Below are positions 10,527-17,060 of a stretch of DNA of 64,000 nucleotides, piece after piece; position 1 is the first letter of the stretch; each line of letters begins with the position of its first letter. The DNA lies in contig JAFTXN010000007.1 in assembly GCA_017461605.1 (NCBI GenBank), positions 62,001 to 126,000 on the forward strand, read 5' to 3'. Both the position numbers and the translations under genes were made by a program. The notes under the pieces are model-generated. The model made no database searches, was not told where the DNA came from, and saw nothing but the letters and a program-made list of their open reading frames with translations. The DNA comes from Bacteroidaceae bacterium (GTDB lineage: Bacteria; Bacteroidota; Bacteroidia; Bacteroidales; Bacteroidaceae).

Positions 10527-11393
10527 GTGACAAGAAACAATAGCAGCTCAACCAAAACCTCCGGAAGGCGGAGAACCTCTGCCGGAAAGAGAGGCAAAAA
10601 ATCAGCAAGCACATCGCCGATGAAGAAACTCTTCGGCACAAAATCTGCTTGGATGAGATGGTTGGGTGGCGTCGCAATTGTGGTTTTCTATATATATGTT
10701 TTCCATGTCTACGTAGTGTCTCCTCTCACTTTGCGTTGGAAAGGGATATATGGAGAGGCCGATTACCCCACCGAATACTCCATCCGAGGCATTGACATAA
10801 GCCACCATCAAGGAACAGTCGACTGGGAAAAATTGCAGACAGCAAAGATCGGAGACGAACCGGTGCGTTTTGTGTTTATCAAAGCCACTGAAGGAAAAAG
10901 CCTATTGGATGAAAATTTCAATAGCAACTTCTACAATGCACGTGAATACGGCTTTATTCGAGGAGCGTACCACTATTTCAAACCCAAAGTACCGGCCCGA
11001 CAGCAAGCAGAGTACTTTCTGAAACAAGTGCATCTGGAGGAGGGAGACCTGCCTCCCGTGCTTGATATTGAAGAAACCGGTGGCCTGTCGCCACAAGCAC
11101 TGCGTGAATGTGCGCTCACGTGGCTGAACATTGTGGAAAAGAAGTGCGGAGTTAAGCCTATACTTTATACTTATTATAAGTTTCGTACGCAATATCTGAA
11201 TACGCCTGAATTCGAAGCTTACCCCTATTGGTTGGCGCATTACTATGTGAAAGAAGTTGCCTACAAGGGAGAGTGGAAATTTTGGCAGCACACCGATTGC
11301 GGAAAACTTCCCGGCATCAAAGGCGATGTCGACTTGAATGTTTACAATGGTTCGATGTATGATTTGCGTCAATTGATGATAGGAGAGGAATGA
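10527..11393 (+). CDS. Membrane-anchored GH25 lysozyme (muramidase)
   Basis: Glycoside hydrolase family 25 muramidase that cleaves the MurNAc-GlcNAc bond of peptidoglycan. From GTG at 10527 the protein has 288 residues: a basic Ser/Thr/Lys/Arg-rich cytoplasmic head, one membrane anchor (WLGGVAIVVFYIYVFHVYVV), then the catalytic domain. That domain shows RGIDISHHQGTVDW, FIKATEG, GAYHYF, the acidic pair VLDIEE, and FWQHTD. The start is uncertain; ATG at 10620 would give 257 residues without the basic head. A start at GTG 10476 falls inside the pfp terminator and is unlikely. It may act in wall remodelling; no phage or toxin context is visible. Confidence 0.88.
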   Translation: MTRNNSSSTKTSGRRRTSAGKRGKKSASTSPMKKLFGTKSAWMRWLGGVAIVVFYIYVFHVYVVSPLTLRWKGIYGEADYPTEYSIRGIDISHHQGTVDWEKLQTAKIGDEPVRFVFIKATEGKSLLDENFNSNFYNAREYGFIRGAYHYFKPKVPARQQAEYFLKQVHLEEGDLPPVLDIEETGGLSPQALRECALTWLNIVEKKCGVKPILYTYYKFRTQYLNTPEFEAYPYWLAHYYVKEVAYKGEWKFWQHTDCGKLPGIKGDVDLNVYNGSMYDLRQLMIGEE

Positions 11394-11487
11394 GGCTTTG
11401 CTGATTTTATAGGTCAAATATCAAACCGTCCCTTAAGCATTGTGAAATTCATAAAGTAATACGTGATATACTCCGAATAGTGGATAC

Positions 11488-11533
11488 AAACAAAAAAGCA
11501 CCATAGCGCGATGGCTATAGTGCTTTTTTGTTT
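11488..11533. terminator. Bidirectional terminator between lysozyme and rpsP
   Basis: Arms AAAAAAGCACCATAGC and GCTATAGTGCTTTTTT flank a short loop, with A/T tracts on both sides. It can end both the plus-strand lysozyme transcript and the minus-strand rpsP transcript. Confidence 0.85.
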
Positions 11534-11550
11534 TGCAAACGTGCAGCCTC

Positions 11551-12111
11551 TTATTCGGCAGCAGTAGCTTCGGTTTCCTCAGCGGGAGCTTCAGTTTCGC
11601 CCTGTGCTTCAGCAGCAGCGGCAGCTTCAGCCTCAGCCTTGGCAGCTGCTTCTGCAGCTTTCTTCTCGGCTACTTTCTCTGCAATCTTCGCGTTTACTTC
11701 CTTCTCGGCAGCGAGGCGAGCTTCGTCAGCTGCTTTCTTGTCAGCAGCCTTTTGGCTGGCGAAAGCAGAAGCCTTAGCTTCTTTCTCCTTCTTCCAAGCC
11801 TCAAACTTGGCCTGTGCTGTTGCTTCGTCGAAAGCGCCCTTGCGAACACCACCATTGAGGTGCTTCATCAACATCACGCCTTCCTGAGAAAGGATGTTGC
11901 GTACTGTGTCAGTGGGCTGTGCGCCTACTTCTACCCAATACAGTGCGCGTTCGAAATTCAAATCTACTGTAGCGGGATTGGTGTTGGGGTTGTAAGTACC
12001 AATCTTCTCAATGAACTTACCGTCACGCGGAGCTCTAACATCTGCGGCCACGATGCTGTAGAAAGCATAGCCTTTACGGCCACGACGTTGCAATCTGATT
12101 TTAGTTGCCAT
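11551..12111 (-). CDS. rpsP: 30S ribosomal protein S16 with long charged tail
   Basis: Small-subunit assembly protein. Residues 1 to about 85 are the conserved S16 body ([51 protein letters not shown]). Residues 100-186 form a low-complexity Ala/Lys/Glu tail ending in a Glu/Ala-rich stretch. The total of 186 residues is about twice the E. coli protein (82), a tail commonly seen in Bacteroidota S16. A perfect promoter (TTTG, 19 bp, TACCTTTG at 12171-12201) precedes it and a bidirectional terminator follows. rimM and trmD are not adjacent, unlike in E. coli. Confidence 0.95.
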   Translation of the reverse strand: MATKIRLQRRGRKGYAFYSIVAADVRAPRDGKFIEKIGTYNPNTNPATVDLNFERALYWVEVGAQPTDTVRNILSQEGVMLMKHLNGGVRKGAFDEATAQAKFEAWKKEKEAKASAFASQKAADKKAADEARLAAEKEVNAKIAEKVAEKKAAEAAAKAEAEAAAAAEAQGETEAPAEETEATAAE

Positions 12112-12170
12112 TTGTTTTAAAAATTTTATTGATAGGTTTGAATTAATGCTGCTATCTCGTAGCAGCGGCG

Positions 12171-12201
12171 CAAAGGTACGAAGTCTTTTTCTTACGGCAA
12201 A
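12171..12201 (-). promoter_or_regulatory. Promoter of rpsP
   Basis: On the minus strand TTTG (12198-12201), a 19-bp spacer and TACCTTTG (12171-12178), a full match to the Bacteroidota vegetative promoter. The leader before the ATG at 12111 is about 50 nt. Confidence 0.8.
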
Positions 12202-12248
12202 GCGAGTTTTGCTTTTTTGTCGTCAAATTGAGGCCGTTGCGTGTAAAA

Positions 12249-13262
12249 TTACAGGAAAAGCACTTCGGGATGCAGGGTTATGTTGAAGCGTTCTGCCACA
12301 TCTTCTTGGATTTTTCTGCTGAGCTGAGCTATTTCTGCACCCGTTGCGTGGCCGAGGTTGATCAGTACAAGGGCTTGTCGGGGATGCACTCCGGCTTGTC
12401 CCAACTGCTTGCCCTTCCACCCGCATTGTTCAATCAGCCATCCGGCAGGAACTTTGATTCCTCCTTTTGCCGGATAGTGAGGGATGTCGGGATTTTGGGA
12501 TTGCAGAGCTTGGAATTGTGATTCGCTAATTACGGGATTCATAAAGAAAGAGCCGGCGCTACCAATCTCTGCAGGGTCGGGCAATTTTTCACGACGTATC
12601 CGTATGACTTTGTTGCGCACTTCTGCGGCTGTGGGAGGCATGTCGTTTTTTTCGGAAAGGTCCTTGAGTGCCCCGTAGGATATTTGTGGGAAAAACTGCT
12701 TGCTTAAGCGATATTGTACATGTGTGACGATGAACTTTCCTTTGTGCTGCTGTTTGAACACACTGGTGCGATAGCCGTATTCGCATTCGTCGTGCAGGAA
12801 AATGCGTGCTTCGCCGGTTTCCACCTTAAGGGTTTCCACTTTTTCAATCAGGCTTTCCACTTCTACGCCATAGGCTCCGATGTTTTGAACGGCACTTGCT
12901 CCGGCTTCACCGGGGATGAGGGAGAGGTTCTCCAAACCGTGTAAACCTTTCTCTACGCACCATTCCACCAACTTGTCCCAATCCTCGGCAGCTCCCACGC
13001 GGAGCAAAACACTTTCGTCGCTTTCCTCGATAATCTCCTTTCCGTAAATGCCGGAATGCAGGATGGTTCCGGGGTAATCCTTGGTAAAGAGGAGATTGCT
13101 GCCGCCTCCGATGTGCAACCATGGTGCTTCTGTGTTTTCCTTGAGCATTTTCAGCGTTTTGCGGAGTTCGTTTTCGTCGTTGTATTCCACGAACTGTCGG
13201 CATTTGACGTCGATGCCGAATGTGTTGTGTCGCAGCAGGGAGTAGTCAGAATGAATTTGCAT
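12249..13262 (-). CDS. murB: UDP-N-acetylenolpyruvoylglucosamine reductase
   Basis: FAD enzyme that reduces UDP-GlcNAc-enolpyruvate to UDP-MurNAc in peptidoglycan synthesis. From ATG 13262 it has 337 residues, like E. coli-type (type I) MurB. Visible are SLLRHNTFGIDVKC at the N terminus, the FAD motif HIGGGSNLLF, SLIPGEAGASAVQNIGAYGVE, the catalytic Ser in GSAGSFFMNPVI, and the C-terminal acidic residue in LHPEVLFL. A longer frame up to 13319 overlaps the upstream gene and is not family-like. It follows the DUF4348 lipoprotein gene by 46 bp and is probably its operon partner. Confidence 0.95.
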   Translation of the reverse strand: MQIHSDYSLLRHNTFGIDVKCRQFVEYNDENELRKTLKMLKENTEAPWLHIGGGSNLLFTKDYPGTILHSGIYGKEIIEESDESVLLRVGAAEDWDKLVEWCVEKGLHGLENLSLIPGEAGASAVQNIGAYGVEVESLIEKVETLKVETGEARIFLHDECEYGYRTSVFKQQHKGKFIVTHVQYRLSKQFFPQISYGALKDLSEKNDMPPTAAEVRNKVIRIRREKLPDPAEIGSAGSFFMNPVISESQFQALQSQNPDIPHYPAKGGIKVPAGWLIEQCGWKGKQLGQAGVHPRQALVLINLGHATGAEIAQLSRKIQEDVAERFNITLHPEVLFL

Positions 13263-13308
13263 GGTTGGGAAGGGTTTGGATGGTTTTTGCGGAGGTATGT
13301 AGTGATAT

Positions 13309-14160
13309 TTAGTTCTCAAAGCAGGTCAAGCGCCAAGTGTCGCCATATTTTACAAAGGTGAGGATGCAGTTCATGCCTTCCGACTGACTGCAAATTATCA
13401 GTAGGCGCTGTTTTGATCCCGGCGCATTGATTCCGTAATTGATGTTTGTGAAATTTCTTATAGGCATTTCGGGGCGGAAGGCAAACCATTGTTCAATGTC
13501 GAGCAGGCCGTCCACGTTGTTGTAGTTGTCAGAGTCGTAAGTGCGAAAGCGCAATGGGTTTTGCGTGTGTTGACGCTGAAAAACTGAATCGGTGGCGAAG
13601 TTGCTATAGAAGGCAAGAAACTCCTGATTGGAATCGTTGTTGAAGTGGTGGATGTGTATGTCCGTGAGTTTCCAGCGTCCGTTTGTCTTCTTGAAATGCA
13701 GTTGCTTGATTTTCTCTTCGCTCATGAAAATGTGCTCCACGCATACTTGGGTCAGCGAAGTGTCGTTTCTGTGTTCAAACGCGGTTTCGTCGTTGAACAG
13801 CATGGTATAGCTATCGTCTTCAGCGAACAATGGGTCATATTTCCAGGCATTGCGTTGCACGAAAGTTGTTTTTCCATTTTCGGTCTGTGCGAGCGGAAAC
13901 TTGATGCGTCCTGTCTGAAAACGTTTCTCCTTCATAAAGGAATAGATGAAATCATCAAAGTTCTCGTCGACGGCTGCTGACAGTTCTTCATCCTCTTTCG
14001 AGAGCGTGCTGTCTGCCATGCCGGTCTCTGTGTTTAGCACACTGTCTGTGGCCGATGCGCTTACGCTTCCCTTGTCGGGCTTGTTGTTGCAAGCCGTGCA
14101 CAGGGATGCAGAAATCGTGAAGCATAGTAAAAGTCTTGTCAACAAATTCAGAATGTTCAT
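13309..14160 (-). CDS. Lipoprotein of the DUF4348 type
   Basis: 283-residue exported protein of unknown function, recognised as resembling Bacteroidota DUF4348. The start at ATG 14160 is chosen because the -7 box (TATTTTTG, minus strand, 14197-14204) lies just upstream. The N terminus is a signal peptide (LLTRLLLCFTISASLCTAC) ending in a weak lipobox with Cys at about residue 24, then a Ser/Asp/Thr-rich linker. The globular part contains FDDFIYSFMKEKRFQTGRIKFP, NGRWKLTDI and EQWFAFRPEMPIRNFTNINY. The context upstream of murB hints at an envelope role, but this is only inference. Confidence 0.75.
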   Translation of the reverse strand: MNILNLLTRLLLCFTISASLCTACNNKPDKGSVSASATDSVLNTETGMADSTLSKEDEELSAAVDENFDDFIYSFMKEKRFQTGRIKFPLAQTENGKTTFVQRNAWKYDPLFAEDDSYTMLFNDETAFEHRNDTSLTQVCVEHIFMSEEKIKQLHFKKTNGRWKLTDIHIHHFNNDSNQEFLAFYSNFATDSVFQRQHTQNPLRFRTYDSDNYNNVDGLLDIEQWFAFRPEMPIRNFTNINYGINAPGSKQRLLIICSQSEGMNCILTFVKYGDTWRLTCFEN

Positions 14161-14196
14161 TATGCCGGTTGGTGATAGGTTAGGCGCATTTGCCGA

Positions 14197-14204
14197 CAAA
14201 AATA
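14197..14204 (-). promoter_or_regulatory. -7 box for the lipoprotein-murB unit
   Basis: TATTTTTG on the minus strand; the leader is about 30 nt to ATG 14160. It is back-to-back with the pheS promoter at 14248. Confidence 0.6.
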
Positions 14205-14247
14205 CGGCTTTTCGTGGTAAGTGGCAGAGATTTTACAAATAAATCTT

Positions 14248-14255
14248 TACCTTTG
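14248..14255 (+). promoter_or_regulatory. -7 box of pheS
   Basis: TACCTTTG, with the ATG of pheS at 14292. No clear TTTG at -33. Confidence 0.65.
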
Positions 14256-14291
14256 CGGCGTTTATAAAACAGACCTACATATAAATATATT

Positions 14292-15311
14292 ATGATAGAG
14301 AAAATCCAGGCCTTGCTTTCGGAAGTTCAGACCCTGAAAGCCGGTGACGAAAAAGAGTGGGAGGCACTCCGCCTCCGCTATATGAGCAAGAAAGGAGCGC
14401 TCAACGAATTGATGAACGACTTTCGCAATGTTCCTGCCGAGCAGAAGCGCGAGGTGGGAATGCGTATCAATGAACTCAAGACGGCTGTGCAGGACAAGCT
14501 CGCGGAGCTGAAGCAGGCATTGGCTGTGAAGGAGGAAGATCACAGCGGTATCGACTTGACGCGCACTCCTTATCCCGTTCGTGTGGGAACACGCCATCCG
14601 CTCACCATCGTGAAGAACGAAATCATAGACATCTTCTCGCGTCTCGGATTCTCCATGGCAGAGGGTCCGGAAGTGGAGGACGATTGGCACGTGTTTGGTT
14701 CGATGAACTTTGCCGATGACCATCCGGCTCGCGACATGCAGGATACATTCTTCATCGAGCAACGTCCGGACATCGTGTTACGTACCCACACCAGCTCGGT
14801 GCAGAGCCGAGTGATGGAAACAGCCGAACCGCCCATCCGCGTCATTTGTCCGGGTCGCGTTTATCGCAACGAAGCCATCTCAGCCCGTGCTCATTGTTTC
14901 TTCCATCAGGTGGAGGGACTCTATATCGACAAGGACGTATCGTTCACAGACCTCAAGCAGGTGTTGCTCACCTTTGCCCGCGAAATGTTTGGTGCTGATA
15001 CAAAGATACGCCTCCGTCCCAGCTACTTCCCCTTCACAGAGCCAAGTGCCGAAATGGACATCTCGTGCAACATCTGTGGCGGAAAGGGTTGCGGATTCTG
15101 CAAGCACACCGGTTGGGTGGAAATCCTGGGTTGCGGAATGGTGGACCCCAATGTGCTCGATGCTAACGGCATTGATAGCAAGACCTACAAGGGATATGCC
15201 TTCGGTATGGGCGTGGAGCGAATCACCAATCTGAAGTATCAGGTAAAGGATTTGCGCCTCTTCTCCGAGAACGACATACGTTTCCTCGACGAGTTTATGG
15301 CTGCCCATTGA
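14292..15311 (+). CDS. pheS: Phenylalanyl-tRNA synthetase alpha subunit
   Basis: Catalytic subunit of the class II alpha2-beta2 PheRS. The 339 residues have an N-terminal coiled-coil tRNA-binding arm (about 1-85), motif 2 around CPGRVYRNEAISARAH followed by HQVEGLYID, a zinc-like cluster CNICGGKGCGFC seen in many bacterial PheS, and motif 3 FGMGVERI. pheT is not adjacent, as is common in Bacteroidota. The gene stands alone between its own promoter and a terminator. Confidence 0.96.
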   Translation: MIEKIQALLSEVQTLKAGDEKEWEALRLRYMSKKGALNELMNDFRNVPAEQKREVGMRINELKTAVQDKLAELKQALAVKEEDHSGIDLTRTPYPVRVGTRHPLTIVKNEIIDIFSRLGFSMAEGPEVEDDWHVFGSMNFADDHPARDMQDTFFIEQRPDIVLRTHTSSVQSRVMETAEPPIRVICPGRVYRNEAISARAHCFFHQVEGLYIDKDVSFTDLKQVLLTFAREMFGADTKIRLRPSYFPFTEPSAEMDISCNICGGKGCGFCKHTGWVEILGCGMVDPNVLDANGIDSKTYKGYAFGMGVERITNLKYQVKDLRLFSENDIRFLDEFMAAH

Positions 15312-15415
15312 GGTGGCGCGTTGATATAAGGCGAGTGGAAGAATACAACAGAATGTGCCATGTGTCCGCAAGGTAAACAGCATTATTCGATGAGCAAGCT
15401 CACCTAAATCACTTT

Positions 15416-15456
15416 GCCCCGCTATTCCCTCTAAGGGATGGCGGGGTTTGTTGTAT
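15416..15456 (+). terminator. Terminator after pheS
   Basis: Hairpin CCCCGCTATTCCC / GGGATGGCGGGG followed by a T-rich stretch (TTTGTTGT). It lies between pheS and the channel gene. Confidence 0.7.
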
Positions 15457-15485
15457 CTGTAGAAAATTATTAAATCACGTTCAGA

Positions 15486-16727
15486 ATGAATGCAGTTCAG
15501 ACTTTCGTAAACAATCAGCTCCTGTCCATCTTCTCGGATGGAACTTCTGCCTTTTTGGGCACAGTGGTGGTGATGCTTTTGATGCTTGCCCTCGTAGCTT
15601 GGTTGGGTGGTGTGTTGTGTCGCAGGTTGTTGGTGCCGATGATCAACAGGTGGGTAGCACATACGCACAACAAGTGGGATGATTACTTCTTCAATCCGCC
15701 GGTGCTGCAAGCCGCCTCTATGCTTGTGCCGGGGTTGCTGTTTGCCATGCTCTTGCCGCATGTGTGGGTGCTGCATGCCGACGGAAGTGTGCCGTCTTTC
15801 TATTCTTTTGTTGCAGTGCTTGCCGATGTTTACATCACAGGCACGGTGATTCATCTTGTCAACACGTTTCTCTCTAACATCATTACGTACACCACGCACC
15901 GGGGTGAGCACCGCAATCTCCATGTGGTGGGCATTGTGCAGTTCCTCAAGATAATAGTCTACGGTTTAGGTACGATTGTGATTATAGCTTTGCTGTTTGG
16001 CAAGAATCCCGTCAGTCTCATTGCGGGCTTGGGAGCAGCGGCTACGGTGTTGATGTTGGTGTTCAAGGACAGCATCCTCGGTTTGGTAGCCGGTATTCAG
16101 CTATCGGTGAACAAGATGCTGAAGCCGGGCGACTGGGTGACGCTGAATAGTCATGGCATCGATGGCGTAGTGGAACACGTTTCGCTCACCACGGTGAAGA
16201 TTCGCAATTTCGACAATACCATTTCCACAGTTCCGCCCTACACGCTAGTAAGCGATTCGTTCCAAAACTGGGATGGCATGGTGCAGAGCGGAGCTCGCCG
16301 TGTGAAGCGCTCTCTCTTCATCGATGTGCACAGCATCACGTTCTGCACTGCCGAGCAAATGGAGAATTTGCAGCGCAGGGGACTCATCCCACCGCGTGAG
16401 ACCGAGCGTTCGGACGAAGGCGTGGTCAATCTCACCCTGTTTCGCGAGTATGCGGAGCACTACCTCACGCATCGTCCTCACATCAGTCATGCCCACTTCT
16501 TGCTGGCACGTCATCTGGAGCCGACGCCCACAGGTCTGCCGGTGGAACTTTGGTTCTTCTTCACGGACACTCGCTTTGTGGCGTTCGAACATCTGGCTGC
16601 CGAGGCCATTGAGCATCTCCTGGCCGTGCTGCCTGCGTTCGGTTTGCGCCACTATCAGCAGCCGAGCGGTAGCGATTTGCAGCATCTGAGTCGGAATTTG
16701 CATAAAGGGCAGGAAGCGGCACAATAA
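15486..16727 (+). CDS. Mechanosensitive channel of the MscS superfamily (YbdG-like)
   Basis: Inner-membrane channel that relieves hypo-osmotic pressure. The 413 residues carry about five hydrophobic segments (roughly 20-45, 75-95, 105-125, 145-168 and 172-192). The pore helix LIAGLGAAATVLMLVFKDSI is followed by the MscS beta domain (LKPGDWVTLN, GVVEHVSLTTVKIRNFDNT). Length and the C-terminal segments RRVKRSLFIDV and HLLAVLPAFGLRHYQQPSG resemble E. coli YbdG, a small-conductance member. It ends 333 bp before the convergent secreted-protein gene, with a 21-bp dyad array in between. Confidence 0.88.
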   Translation: MNAVQTFVNNQLLSIFSDGTSAFLGTVVVMLLMLALVAWLGGVLCRRLLVPMINRWVAHTHNKWDDYFFNPPVLQAASMLVPGLLFAMLLPHVWVLHADGSVPSFYSFVAVLADVYITGTVIHLVNTFLSNIITYTTHRGEHRNLHVVGIVQFLKIIVYGLGTIVIIALLFGKNPVSLIAGLGAAATVLMLVFKDSILGLVAGIQLSVNKMLKPGDWVTLNSHGIDGVVEHVSLTTVKIRNFDNTISTVPPYTLVSDSFQNWDGMVQSGARRVKRSLFIDVHSITFCTAEQMENLQRRGLIPPRETERSDEGVVNLTLFREYAEHYLTHRPHISHAHFLLARHLEPTPTGLPVELWFFFTDTRFVAFEHLAAEAIEHLLAVLPAFGLRHYQQPSGSDLQHLSRNLHKGQEAAQ

Positions 16728-16760
16728 GTCGTCAGATCGCTACATGCCGAGAGGCAACAT

Positions 16761-16905
16761 TCTGCAAGCACAGTAGAAAATTCTGCAGTGCTTGCAGATT
16801 TTTTTGCAGTGCTTGGAAGAAATACTGGCAGGCCTTGCCAAAATACTGGCACGCCTTGCCGATTTTTTGGCAAGGCCTGCCAAAAAAGTGGCAAGGCCTG
16901 CCACT
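16761..16905. repeat. 21-bp phased dyad array, classes A and B in one register (locus 2)
   Basis: Seven units in strict 21-bp register: TGCA cores at 16763, 16784 and 16805 (class A, TCTGCA-N5-TGYAGA type, two of them degenerate), then TGGCA cores at 16826, 16847, 16868 and 16889 (class B, TGGCA-N5-TGCCA). The register is kept across the class switch. It lies between the convergent channel gene and secreted-protein gene, so it is unlikely to be an ordinary operator. Short in-frame runs of LQALQ-type codons here are a by-product of the 21-bp period. Confidence 0.9.
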
Positions 16906-16985
16906 TTTGCTACAATGGGGCACAAAGGGTGGGGAACTTATCTGTATGTTATAACGATGCCGATAGTGCTTTCTACATGGCATAT

Positions 16986-17029
16986 ACAAAAAAACACGGC
17001 TTGAACCCCTAAGGTATTCAAGCCGTGTG
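16986..17029 (-). terminator. Terminator of the secreted repeat protein
   Basis: Arms CACGGCTTGAA (16994) and TTCAAGCCGTG (17017). On the minus strand it is followed by a run of seven T (plus-strand A tract 16987-16993). Confidence 0.85.
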
Positions 17030-17060
17030 GATATTTGGACGATGTATCAGGCCCTATTGC

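Noticed and set aside
16732-16989. Frames rich in LQALQ/ACQYFGKACQ-type repeats
   Set aside because: By-products of the 21-bp dyad period (7 codons). The same artefact appears at 7501-7695, 39547-39732 and 46298-46631.
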